Source: Agelaius tricolor (taxonomy: Eukaryota > Chordata > Aves > Passeriformes > Icteridae). Taken from it: 64,000 nucleotides of DNA. Under the pieces are notes generated by a model that was not told the origin of the DNA, did no database searches, and saw only the letters and a list, made by a program, of their open reading frames with translations. Position 1 is the stretch's first letter. Each line of letters opens with the position of its first letter. Below, piece after piece: positions 13,702 through 25,681 of the stretch. The position numbers were made by a program, and so were the translations under genes. The stretch spans positions 102,719,381 through 102,783,380 of the forward strand of contig JALJCS010000001.1 in assembly GCA_023055355.1 (NCBI GenBank), in the 5' to 3' direction.

Positions 13702-14186
13702 TGGCTGCAAGGCAAGAGCAATTATCTCGCCTGTGAAAAAAATAACGCAAAAAACCATAGTGAGGTAAAAGGTGGTTACTTGATTTTAATCATTCTCTTT
13801 ATGTTGGACAGTAGATATAAGTGACCATAATAATTGCAAAGAGCTACTCATGGTAAAAGATGTCAGCCAAGGCTACTATTCCTGCTGGGATGAGAACTAC
13901 AACAAAAAAAAAAATCTCATGTTTATTTGTTTGAGGTTGATTTAAAACACTTAAAAAATATTGTTTGTTTGTTCATTTGTTTCTTTAGTGTAGGTGCTTA
14001 AGTAGTGTCTTAGGTCAGGGCCTGGATGTTTATCACCTAGGGTGAGCCCATCAGTGTCAATAACTAGCTTTCAAAAGTGCAGGATCTTGAAAATTCATTC
14101 TCAGAACACAGCCCTTCTTGTGAATGGAAATGTTGTTTTGCATGGGGTGAATGAAGCAGGAGTCTTGATTGTAGCTGTTCCAGAAC

Positions 14187-14285
14187 TGTAATCCTGACTT
14201 GGTTCCTGGCACAGTGTTTGGCCTTGGATACCTCCCAGCTCTGTGCCTCAGTTTTTCTGCCCGTAAGGTCTGGAGAACAATGACT
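14187..14285 (+). mobile_element. MIR-like SINE remnant
   Basis: The order of segments follows the MIR core as I recall it: a piece like 'ctgtaatcctgactt', then 'gtgtttggccttgga', then 'ctctgtgcctcagttttt', which is the conserved core-SINE block. Divergence is high, as expected for an element predating the bird-mammal split. There is no coding capacity. A consensus alignment would confirm it. Confidence 0.6.
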
Positions 14286-15471
14286 GACTCTGAGACCTAA
14301 TGAGCTGTTTGTATAGAACAGAGAAGATGTGAAGTGCAACAAGAACTGCCTAATAACTGTTTTAAAGAGAAGCTTAGTGGAATCAAGAGAGCTTTTGTCC
14401 CGTGTATTCATCTGTACTTGTTCCTCTAGATGACCTAAAAGGGATTAACAGCTATTCCTAGGTTAATTGGCCTCTGTGGCATCTCTTCTCTAGTCTGGAA
14501 GGGATATGCTGCCTGTAAATCCAAATCCCCAGATGAGTTTTAGCAAGTAATATGGTAAGTGAATCAACTGGTTTTTATTAGCTTTTCAAGCAGTCTGATG
14601 GATCTTAGTCATCTAGAAGGACCCAAATCAAATGACAGCTGCTTTTGCATGTTTTCTCTGCAGATGTCATTTTAATTACTGCCATCAGTGTTACACGTAC
14701 CTCCTACAAGCTAATACTGTAATTCTTCAGCTGCAGATTTTCAAGCATTTCTTGAAAAAAATACTATCTGAGCTTAAGTACTTCTGTGGAAGATTAAAAA
14801 AAATAATGAAGTATGTCCTATAAATCAGAATGTCATTCTTCAGACTGGTTGAAGGATGGCAATACTTCTGTCTGTTGGGCAGACAAGAGCAGTTGTTATC
14901 AATTACTTTAACATGAATTCACTTCATAAGACCATCCAAAACAGTCCAATATTCATTGATTGTATTATTTGAGCAATTGCAATATCCTTATAAAAGCTTA
15001 CAATAACAAAAAATATTGCATTGGAGAAAATAAATGTTTTCAAGTGAAGTTAGACTTTTAACTGCTTTTAAATAGCTGAATCCTAGTCTCATTTTTTAGT
15101 GATTTAGCCAAAATTACCATGTCAGTATGCCATACTACTAAGAGTTGTCAAACATCAGATGCACTGGGGCTTGAAATCACATTTTTTCCAAACCTGTGAA
15201 GCTGCCATTCAAACATTAGTCTGTAAAACTTGTGATGAAGAAAACGTGAGGCATAGATTGTCTATGAACAAATCTATAACATTTCAAAGGGGGAAATCTT
15301 GGAGGATGCAGCAGACTACTAAGACAAGATTTAATACTTACAAGATACAACAGTATGACTCATGCAAAATTCATTTTAAATAAAGTATTTAATGACTGGA
15401 AACAGCTGTAACCTTGATGACACTGAGTGTTTTGGGACTGCAGAAGGATAGTATAACTTGTTCAAAGAGCC
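14286..15471. other. Unique DNA, nothing recognised
   Basis: AT-rich sequence without a recognisable gene, repeat family or RNA. Open frames are under 80 codons. Confidence 0.5.
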
Positions 15472-15882
15472 ACAAAGCTGGTGAAGGGGATGAAGCTTAA
15501 GCCCTGTGAGGAGCAACTTAGGGAGATGGGGGTGTTTGGGCTGGAGAAGAGGAGGCTCAAGGGTGACCCTATCACTCTCTACAACTGCCTGAAAGGAGAT
15601 TGCAGCCCCGTGGGGATTGGCCCCTCCTGCCAGGCAACCAGCAATCAGATGAAAGAATATCATTTTAAACTGCATGAGGGGAGGTTTGGGTTAGATATTG
15701 GAAAGAAATTCTACACAGAAAAGGTGATTATATATTGTAAATGTTACCAGGGAGGTCATGGAGCCACCATCCCTGGAGGTGTTTAAGAAAGGACTGGATG
15801 TGGCACTTGGTGCAGTAGTCTAGTTAGCAAGGTGGTGTTTGGTCATAGGTGGGATTTGATCTTAGAGATCTTCTTCAGCTTA
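15472..15882 (+). mobile_element. CR1 LINE, 5'-truncated copy
   Basis: The segment contains the highly conserved CR1 block 'gagaagaggaggctcaaggg', then 'ctctacaactgcctgaaagg', then 'atccctggaggtgtttaag', then 'aaggtggtgtttggtcat' and a tail close to 'gatcttagagatctt'. The order and orientation are those of the 3' end of a passerine CR1. The open frames here (101 codons plus, 99 codons minus) are by-products of the element, not genes. The middle, about 15690-15750, is diverged. Confidence 0.88.
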
Positions 15883-18800
15883 ATTAACATAAAAGATACC
15901 CTTAACCAGAACTATTCATGTTAAGAAAAAGGACTGTCTTTATGTTTCTATTGGATTTCTCAAGTAAGCTTTGTATAGATGGAAGTAAGTGATTTTATTA
16001 CCTCATTTTGTTTTACCGCTACACCCAAACAGTAAAGGTTTTATCAAGGAGTTTAACCCCTGCAGTTATTTTAGTCTTCACTAGATCTTGCTTTATGTTA
16101 TCCTTACCCCTAAGATTATTATTTATATCATTTGCTACAGATGGAACAGGGACGTCTAAAATGTATTCATTTGAAAAACTGCATAAACAAAACACACCCA
16201 CAACTGAGAAATTCTGTGTATTCTTTAGTGTTTCAATACAACAAACTAACATATAAACTACCTGTGAAGAAAGCAAGCATTCAATATCACTCTATTTTCA
16301 GTGATGCTAATAATAATACTCATATTTATGCTGCCAGTGTTAGAGTTCTCCTGAGCTGGTGTGGGGAAGTGGGACAAGAAAAAGTCATACCACCATGTCT
16401 AAGATGTTAGTTTGTCTTTTACTGTAGTTAAACAGATTTGTTTTCTTTTTCACTAACATTACTTACAGCAAGTTTCAGGTAAGACCTGTATAGAAAATAG
16501 ATGAAGTACATGGATGAGACAAAAAGATGCAGTGGTGTTATTATTGGAAGATAGAATACAAACAGAATTACCTTATAGCAAGAAGCAGAGAGAACATCTG
16601 CAAAGAGGACAGCATCATACATATATAAAAATAAACATTAAAAATACAGAGGTGCATACAGACACATAGAAAATCTTTTGATATATATAATCCTGGTCTT
16701 AGTAACAGGGAAGGTTTTCTTCTATGTGCAGGGTTGGCTGTAGAAAAGCACTGGGTTTGTTTTTTAAAATCTTTTTAGAGAACAGTAAGAAAATGATGGG
16801 AAAAAAGTAATATTGCTTTTTAAAATTGATTAATTCTTTTGTGATTCTTCAGGTGCATTCCTCTTCTTTACACTTTACAGTATAAACAGAGAGTGAGAAT
16901 TAACTCTCTCTTTACCTGTATACACCTGATCAGTTTTCATTGGGACATATATCCAGCAAGCTTTTAGCTGATGAACAAGCTTTTAAGTCCTAACAAAATT
17001 TATAAGACATTCAGAGTGAGAAGATAGGATTCTACTAGGTGTATACATGCACTTAGGAACTTTAATTCTTTCATTTGCTGAGAGAGAGAGAGAGAAGGAA
17101 GATTGTCCATATAATATCAGAAGCAGCATCAGCTTGAAAATCTGAGAGAAATGTGATGAACTCATACGACGAAACATTAAATACAGAGAATCCCCCAAGT
17201 GATTATTTCTACTCTGGTTGATCATAAATTATTTTATGATGCTGCTTGGCATGTGACTTATCACAACATCCCAACACGATCCACTGGAAATAGCTCACTG
17301 CAGTATAATACATCAAAAATGTAGAAGCACAGGAGGAAACTGATACATCTCACCCTAATGAAATACAGATTTTGTCTATCCATTTTGTTAATTAGCAAAG
17401 TACCTCAGATCTAATTATGAATCTATCTTTAATATGTTTGCTTCACCCTGCACATCATGGGCATAGCATGGTAATTATGCTTCATAAAACTAAATAGAAG
17501 TTATGTCCTCTGGTGTTTGACTGCAGAATCTTTAACTTTGTGTTTGGGGATATTTTAATTTCTGGAGTAATTTTATAAAAATATTACTTAAATCAATCCT
17601 CCTCTCTCACCCTCACTTTAGCTTTTGAAATTACATTATGAATGCTTGATGATAGAGTATATTTTATTTAATGTATCTTTAAAACATCTTCTAAACCTAT
17701 ATTTAACCACAAGATTGACAAGACTGTTTTGTTCTCATCTGAACTGCCCCACAAAGAAACAGTCCTCATTAGCAATCTCCTTAATTAAGGAAACATGGGG
17801 GACAACTGTTATGCTTCTTCAATTCTTAGAACCTACAGGCTGGAGGTCAGTCCAGGAAGACATTTGTAATCTGGAGCACTGTCTGCAGGTAGTGCTGTGC
17901 TCTGGTGTATGCAGAGACCTTGTGATGAATGAATAGGCTTGGGGTAGAATAAGATGCAAAATATGCAAAATACTTAAAAGCAGCCTAGACAGATATTTGT
18001 TTTAACCTTGATAGTGCTGTATCTGTAAGTAGGGAGAAGAAAAATGCTGACCTTTGGTCCTGTTTCTGGAAGGGAAACTGAGCTTGGAGGCAGGGATATA
18101 GCTGTGATGCAGTAGGATAGACAGCTGGACACCAGGCAAAGGGTCATTTTGGGTACTTAGCCAATATGACTTCCAATTTGATCCCAAGTATCTCCCAGCA
18201 TTGAGCAACACATTAAAAAGAGGGAGTAATGAAGAGATAATCATGACTTGAAGAACTAGAAATAGAAGCCCTCTTTTTTGCCTCGTATGTAAAACACTAG
18301 AAGCTATGTTGCATTTTAAAACTCCATAGAAATAAGGTAGACATGGCATGATACCTGGCAGGGAAGACTGGGATTTTAGGAGCAGGACAGAAAAGTGGAA
18401 AAGGGCAGTACAAAAATTTGTCTGAAAACTCACTGTAGGGAAATGACAAACTGATTCAAAGTATAAATGCTGTGGGAACATTTGACTGAAAAAAGCTTCA
18501 AAAATTTTAGATAATATAATAGCACTATTATATCTGGAAACTTGAAAACAGAGGCAACAGCAGAAGTCAATCTCATGTTCAGAGCAGTGGCAGAATGTAG
18601 AACTCCCATTGTCTCACACTCTGAAGAATGAGAACCTCATTTCTCCTATTCATTTCTTATAGTAGAAGGACCAAAATGAGTTTACAAAAGTTTCTCTTGA
18701 CTCCATAATATCTCTTGCCTATTTATACTTCAGTTATAAATAAAGACAAGACAGTGTGTCCTAATTTAAAAGGATATTTTTCTTGACAGAACAGTAAGAT

Positions 18801-21116
18801 GATGAGCTATTAAATGGAGAACAAGGAAATAGTAATACAGTATGTTAAACACAAGTGAGACAGCTATCACATTTCTATTCAATACTTGAAAATATGCCCA
18901 CCTTTTCTTACACTCATCCTTAAATAGCAATTCTGGCATAATTGTTCTACTACTACATGTAGATTGCTAGTGTATAAAAAATTTTAATCTATGTATTCAT
19001 GCATTTATGATAACAGCTATTAGACAAAATTAATAAGAAGTCAGTTGCTAGTACCCACAGGATTTAATTGTTATTTTCAAGGAAGAAGCTGCAAATTTTG
19101 TTTCTGGCATTGTTCCTTGATCTATTAATTCTGTTTCTGTTCAATCCTGTATTTTTATATGTAAGTGGCTGTATCTCATTTTAAGAATTGTCTTTAAAAG
19201 CTAATGAATGCATGCATAGAAGTGGAGTTAGTAAAAGAGAGGATAGCATGCATATACCTTGAGATACTGTACTTTCACTGAAAATACTCTTTGAATTGGA
19301 GCATCAGCTGTAATATAGGGTTTGTATGAGATTATTGCAGTTCCTGGACAACAGGTACTTCATCTGTTGATTTCTAAATTGACTTTTGATGGGATAGTGA
19401 ATGTCCTTTTGTCCTTTTTTCCTCAGGACTGAACTTTACAGTGGAGAGTAAATCTGCCTTGGACCAGAGACAGAGCTCAGTGATGTGAGTGAGAGCTAGA
19501 AGCCAAGACAGAATCTGCTGTTGGATGGTGGAGTGGGAAGTGAGTTCCTGAACTGAGAAGCCTAATCCTTGATCACTCTGAGGAAACACATCAGAGTCTT
19601 TCCCTACATAATTGTTAAATTTTGGTTTAGAAAACAGTATTCTTGCCTTGGCATTGTACCTTCTCTTTATATCTACTATCCCCCCTGGATGGCTGCCTTT
19701 TAATTTCACTACCCAGTATTAAGAAAGACTTGCCTAGTAGATGAACAGCTTATACTGCAGCCAAAGCAAAGGTCTATTGCACCCCCAAAACCAGAAGTAC
19801 ACTAAGCAGGATTTAAGAAATATTAAGTTTCTTTTAAACTTAGACATAAGAACAGTAAGTTACAATGTGTAAAAACATTTTTGCACTCTGTAGCCCTGTA
19901 AAAATTGTAATGCTTTAGGAAATAAGCTTCAGGCTTTCAGCTGAATGTGCCCAGGCAAACACTGCACGGCCCCAGTTATCGTCTGTTAGGAGCATTACCA
20001 ATTTTCCATGAGAACTTGTGATGTGAATGGGAATTTGTTACGTGGTATTTCTTGCCAGGATGTACAGTTTTGAAAGCACAAAGTATTTAAATGTTTGAAA
20101 TATGGATATATCTTCAAAGAAAAGTCCCCAGAACTATAAGCAACTGCACATGGACAATTACTGCTCACTGAAAATACACAGCCTTTAAGAAAATGAGGAG
20201 CCACTGGGCAGGGAAGGAACTCGCCATAGCAATCTCCTTGAGCACTCCATAGAACCTCTGCCACTGCCAGAGGCCCAGGACTCATACATGTCAAGAAACT
20301 CAGACATTTTACAAAAGGGAAAGATCCCAGGCATTTTGCCCACATCAGTGTAGCCCATGGAAGGGCTCTGGAGCCTGCTCCCTACGCTAGGGTGAAGCTG
20401 ACTGCTGAGGGGACAAGCACTGCAGGACTGAGGGCTCACACTGGGGGTTGAATGTGGCTGCTAAACACTCACTACTTATAAAGTCTACTGAGAGCAACTA
20501 AAAATGACTGACTAAGCATTAGTATGAAGGGCATCAATGAATGTCAATCTAGTTAAGTTTTTCTTTGGAGTTCAAACTGACCAGGCTTATCAGTGTTATA
20601 AACATCACAGAGATATTTAGGTGTCTGATACATCCCTGTACATATATTCAGTTGCTGCTATATCAGTTTGTTTATTAAAATTTTTCTTTTCAATGGTTTC
20701 AGCCCTACATGCTGTACTTTTAAAACTGATATCTGCAAGATTTTACTTCATATCTGACCACAGTCTTCATATTGCAAAGATAAAGAGGCCAAGTCTCATT
20801 TCCTTTTTTATGTTAGAGCTACAGGCAAGTATCAAGGAATCTGAATAAGCTCTGGTCCAGGGCTAGGCAAACTGAAAAGGACATGAGAAACTATGACACG
20901 AGAAATCACTGGACACAACAGATAACAATGTGGGAGGATGCCAAAGGTTACAGTTAGCACTGTGAGGACTTTGAGGGATGTCTGGGTTTCAGAGGTGGTT
21001 AAAGAGGAGGTGAGACCTGAAGCTAAACATCATGGAAAACTGGAGGAGAGCATTGTAAACCTTTCAGGGAGGACAGCTTTACACACTTAGACAGCAAAGA
21101 TAAACAGCACTTAGAT
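15883..21116. other. Unique DNA with the longest open frame of the window
   Basis: No mobile element or conserved exon is recognisable. A (GA)n run lies near 17081-17095. The stretch holds a 159-codon minus-strand frame (18002-18481) with no family signature, and slightly GC-richer patches near 20200-20440 that I could not assign. Confidence 0.5.
18002..18481 (-). other. 159-codon open frame of unknown status
   Basis: This is the longest ATG-to-stop frame in the window. The translation is rich in Leu, Ser and Phe, with hydrophobic patches around residues 20-60 and 75-95, but it shows no conserved motif, repeat or clear signal peptide. No promoter, polyadenylation signal or splice arrangement supports a gene. 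In 64 kb of DNA a frame of this length can arise by chance. I regard it as probably non-coding. It is listed because it cannot be excluded by eye. Confidence 0.12.
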
Positions 21117-21402
21117 TGTCACCCTGGTTTTTTAAGATTTTCTAAGTGTTCTGATGCTGACATTCTTGTAGTGAACTTTCTCACACACTTTCTGTAAATA
21201 ACTCATTGTTTTGCATTCCTTTATGGAGGAGGAGAGAGTTGATGGACTGTTGGTTTGACCAGTGTCATTGGAGAGGTGTCACTGTCACCCTTCAATCCGC
21301 TGTCAGTTTTGGAAAACTATAAATGTTGGAGTCAGAAAATAAACTTTCTTCACCTTGAGAACAGTGGTGTGAGCTTGTGTTCTTTCGTGTCCTATAGTAA
21401 CA
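21117..21402 (+). mobile_element. Solo LTR of an ERVL-like endogenous retrovirus
   Basis: A compact 286-bp LTR that starts TGTCACCCTGG and ends ATAGTAACA, so its termini are nearly inverted copies (TGTCAC against TGTTAC). A TATA-like TATAAAT (21318-21324) precedes AATAAA (21338-21343) by only 20 bp, in keeping with a very short leader. It is flanked directly by CTTAGAT (21110-21116) and CTTAGAC (21403-21409), a duplication matching at six of seven bases. No internal retroviral sequence is adjacent. It resembles passerine ERVL-type LTRs as I recall them. Confidence 0.72.
21338..21343 (+). terminator. Polyadenylation signal in the ERVL-like LTR
   Basis: AATAAA lies about 60 bp before the LTR end and just after the TATA-like TATAAAT at 21318-21324. 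The position fits the end of R. It may be able to end read-through transcripts. Confidence 0.45.
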
Positions 21403-24200
21403 CTTAGACTGCCTTGTTAGTTGAGCATGTAATGCTGAGATTACCAAGTTAGCAGAAAAGAACTGTCAAATTTAACTATGGATCTTTCTCTAGCAAGACT
21501 AAGCTCAGTGGAGAAAATAATTATCAGTAATTATTTGGGATAGTGATGGAGCGCAGAAATGATGGTGAAGAGGATGGTAAAGTAATAGGAAAAAGGGCAA
21601 TAAAATACATAAATGATGTGTTTGGGTATGTCCAGGGATATCTCCTGTACTTCACTGCAGCTGGAGGAGGACAATAGAGCTGAGTTGTTCCAACCATAAC
21701 ACATGCTAATTCTGCTGCCACGATCAAGAGGAGCTGGGGTCAATGGAGTGAGGTACTTTCCCTTGCTAGCAAGGAAAAACCCAGAACAGATGAATTGAGC
21801 AACCTGATATCACACTGTCAATACCTGGTGCAGGCCTGAAAACATCAGCATCATCCTAAAGATGTTTTGACTGTTTTGGCCTTGTCTGTCTTGATTACAT
21901 ATCTAAAGCACAGTTTTGCTAGGCATTCCTCACTGAATTTGTGTTTCCTGGATATGGTAATCGGACTTACACACGGCACCCAAGACATGTTTTACAATGA
22001 TAATTCATACTTTTCCTTTCCCATTGTACCTACTTGAATTTAAGTACAAACATAAGATGTTTGACTTTTCAACTAGTATCTCAACAAGCACTATAAACTC
22101 AAGGGTATATTAAAATATAACATATGGTGATCTTCTGACATCCATTACCAAGTTAACACATAAGATCCTGTTTCTGCCATAGCACAATAGCTCTTCCAGA
22201 TATGGAATTATTCAGGAGTTAAGTAATTCTAAAATTTCTCATGTCAAAAATCAAGGTGAACTCACCTAGGCTTTTTTTTTACAAAAAAAAAAAAAAGGTT
22301 AAACTAAGAGTAAACCATGGAGTAAAGGGGAAATGCCAAAATTCTCCACTACCTATATTTCAATTAAAGATAATAAAGAGGTTTTAAGAGAATAACACTC
22401 CTCTTTTGAAGGACAATGAGTGTGAGTGTACATTTCCCTTGAGAAGGTTTTTATTTACAATCTGGTCATATCGATCTTTCGGCAAAACCCTGAAGCAGTA
22501 ATTATACTAAAAGACAAAGAAAGTGAACACATATTTACAGCTAGTGAACAGTACGATAGACTTATTCCAATCTCCAGAACATTTTGTAAAAAGGTTTATG
22601 GTGAACTCTAAATAGTTGTTCGTACTGTGTCATGAACAAAAAGCATATATGCTACCTCCTCAGAGCACTCACTATATCATTTGATTTATCATGAAAACAC
22701 CAGCTGGTGAATTTGCGACTCAGACACAAAATTCAGAATTTGTTTACTCTCATTCCAAACTTGAACTTTTGACTGCATTGCTTTTTTGTTATAACACAAT
22801 ATAAACCCCCACAGCCCCGACATTTGCTGAATAGGTCAGATTCTCTCTGGTTAATTTGTTATACTTCAATGAAACATACAGAAGCTTTTCAGTGCTATCA
22901 TGAAAAACTAAGTTGCTTTTTTAAATATACATCAGCTTGCTCCAGATTCAGTGTAAAGACAAAGTAGAATCCTTTAGCATATGGGGAACATTTTTCAGCC
23001 AAATAATTGATACCTCCTTGGGTTAAGAGAGGTTGGTATGAGATGAAATATTAAATGTTTGCAAAGGTCTGTGAAGATCAAGGCAGAGAACCAGTAAAAT
23101 AAGATTTTTATTAGTTCTTTTATAAAATATATGTTTTCCCACATACCTAAGACAGATGTTTATTCTATATGCTATGCTGTGACCCTTTCAAAACATAAGA
23201 ATCAGACTCTGAACTTGAGTTTTTGCATAACACCTTAGATACAAGTACATACTACTTTTTCCCAGATCCCTTTCCTCAATATTACTCACTACCTTTGCTT
23301 AAATAAATAATTAGAAAAGTGTAGTAGTTGTTCTGTGCTTTAATCCTTATACCTGCACATCTCCTCAACAGTTCACCCTACCTATACAGACTAAACTTCT
23401 GCTGCCTTTTGAAATTAACAAAGCAAAATATTTCCCACCTCTGTGTCTTTCTTTTTTTCCTCCAACTCAGAAATGGATCAAGACCATGGGGTAAATAATG
23501 TAAATAAAAGAGAAAGCAAATAGTAACTTTAATAGTATGTACTTTCCAGTACATACCCCTGCAGATTTTGTAAGTATATAGTAAAAATACCTACAATTGC
23601 GGTATATTTTTTCTTAGATGTCTAACACATCTGATTGCTCTTCCATTAAGACAAGATGTAGGAGGACTGGTCTTCCTGCTGAAGCACCCACTGACCCTTC
23701 CTTCCCTTGCTTAAAAAACTTGTTCTTTCTTTTCCATGTGCCCTTCTGTCCCATCATGTAGTTGGATGTTGATTTCCTACTGTAGAAAACAGAACAGAGC
23801 TCAGTGTGGCAAACATTGTCCTGGTTTCTAGAGAGCTTTATCTCCTCCATTATGTGACATAAAAAAAAAGGATGCTGAAAATTTCTAATTCTACGGTAGC
23901 TGTAATGTTTCCTTAAATTAATACAGATTTTGAGGTGGTGATTGTTAGTTTAAGTGGCTTTGGCCTCATTAGAATATAATGAATTTTCAAGGTTAGTACT
24001 GTATCATGTAGGTAGTAATAATAAATAATTTCCTTGTCAGCAGGGAGTCAATGAATATTTTGGGACTCCATCTGCAGACTATTTGGCTAGCAGGAATGCA
24101 CTCTACATATACTTTGCTATTGATGTGCCTGTAAAACTCCTGTTAATTATAATGGGGATTTATAAATGGACATCAAAGACCAGTTTGTGAGCTCTCTGAA
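21403..24200. other. Unique AT-rich DNA, nothing recognised
   Basis: No gene or repeat family is seen. A near-palindromic homopolymer pair (T9 then A14) lies near 22271-22297. Open frames are short and unconvincing. Confidence 0.5.
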
Positions 24201-24314
24201 GCCCTGATCCTGCAAAGACTTATAAATGTGTTTAATTTTCACACTGTTAGTAGTACAGTTGAAATCAATGTGACTTAATATTAGCTACATGTGGAGTGTT
24301 TGTAGGATTGGGGA
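24201..24314. mobile_element. Ancient palindromic MITE-like repeat remnant
   Basis: The left end reads CCCTGATCCTGCAAAGAC and the right end TTTGTAGGATTGGGG, which are approximate inverted copies. The middle contains 'agtacagttgaaatcaatgt', like the block with 'gtcaatg' found in a palindromic repeat common in turtles and crocodilians. The size (about 114 bp), terminal inversion and internal palindrome suggest a non-autonomous DNA element fixed long before birds arose. I do not give a family name. The assignment rests on recall plus the visible inverted ends. Confidence 0.5.
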
Positions 24315-25673
24315 CTGGTAGTGATTTTATACAGAATTTACTTAACTGGCTCCACTAAGTTTGCTTGTTGTGATTTGCATTAAAGTCAGAAAATTATGAT
24401 CTGAAGGGGGCACACAATTCTAATTCTAAATAGATTTGAGATCTCTGAAAAGATTTACATTAAAAAAAAAAAGACTTTTGGACAGCAGAGGTATTTAGAG
24501 GGGTAATTGGGGCACATATAACACAAACTTAAGTTATGCAAGAATAGAATAATTTAAAAAATTTACTTATGGTTTTACAGAAAGGTCACAAAAATATTAA
24601 TTTAGAACATCTTCATTCTTTTCATAGGTGTTACCCAAAGTTCTTTTTTTTTTTCGAGTTGAAATGTATTCCTAGATTTAGTAAATCTGATCCTGTAGAA
24701 TGCATTCTGTGTTACAGGCTTTTTACACAACAGAATTTCAACATGACTTATTTAGTTAGTAGAGTCAATAAAAAGATCAGATCTGACCTTTTTGATATGA
24801 ACACTGCTTGCTACCATGCTTCTCTAATAAGCAGAAGGTATTAAATAAATACCTACATCAGAGAGCATTGGGGGCAACAACAGGGAAACTTTTTCACTTA
24901 AGAGCCCCTGCCAATCTACCTTTATGAAAAAGAAAAAGTTCCAGACAATTAAAAAAAAAAAAAAAACAACAAAAAACAAGGAAGGGAAAAAGGGAAAAGA
25001 AAAATTAATAAAAGAAAATGCATGGGCTTGAGCAGAAGTATTCCTCTGCATCTGACATTTTAAAATCAGGGACTTCAAAAAATTAAACCTCTTCTCATAT
25101 CATAAGATGCATGGGGGAGAAATCTAAGTGGGCTTCAATTTCTCAAACAGTGGAGGCAAGGCGTCCCTTTGTCCTTGCTCGGTTAGTGCATCCCTGTGCT
25201 ATTTGTCTTTGTCAGACCTATGCATTTGAGTACCTGCACTCCTAAGTCCCAGTTTGGGCTCTGCTCCTGTGCTAAATGGATGCGCTGTAGGATATTGACT
25301 ACTGCGAGTTTGACAAGGCTGCCCTTTTGACAAGGTGAAAGAGGTCATTATATTCACCTCTGGGATGCAGCCAATATAAATCTCATTCTTAAGGAGACAC
25401 AGCATGTTCAGAAGCTGAACCACAAGTCCAACAGCCTCCTGGATTCTGCCTAAGCAACACAGATCTTAAAAATTATTGAAATGTAGTCAGGGTCACCCAA
25501 GTATGATAGGAAACAATCAATACTGTTTATTGTTCTCTGTGGTATAATGTGTGTATCTAGGACAAATACAGAAGATGGATCTTGGGGCTTTCTGTGACAA
25601 ACAAGTGTTGCTGTTTGAGGGGAAAAGCGTGAGTGCCAGAATGTCAGCCCATCCACGGGGGAGATGAAAACAT

Positions 25674-25681
25674 ATGCAAAT
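25674..25681 (+). promoter_or_regulatory. POU octamer motif
   Basis: A perfect ATGCAAAT, the octamer bound by POU-family (Oct) factors. An 8-bp match is expected by chance about once in 33 kb per strand in AT-rich DNA or more often, so this alone is weak evidence. Confidence 0.2.

Larger units (their letters stand above)
9911..14186. other. Unique AT-rich DNA, no gene recognised
   Basis: No repeat family or exon is recognisable. The stretch includes the phased TTAATTA triplet at 10393-10421 and a 15-bp tandem duplication at 13673-13701. Open frames are below 100 codons and look random. Confidence 0.55.

Noticed and set aside
19374..19709. 111-codon minus-strand frame, and on the plus strand a TTTTTTCCTCAG acceptor followed 58 bp later by GTGAGT
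   Set aside because: The plus-strand segment is not an open multiple of three with known similarity, and the minus frame has no motif. Both look like chance.
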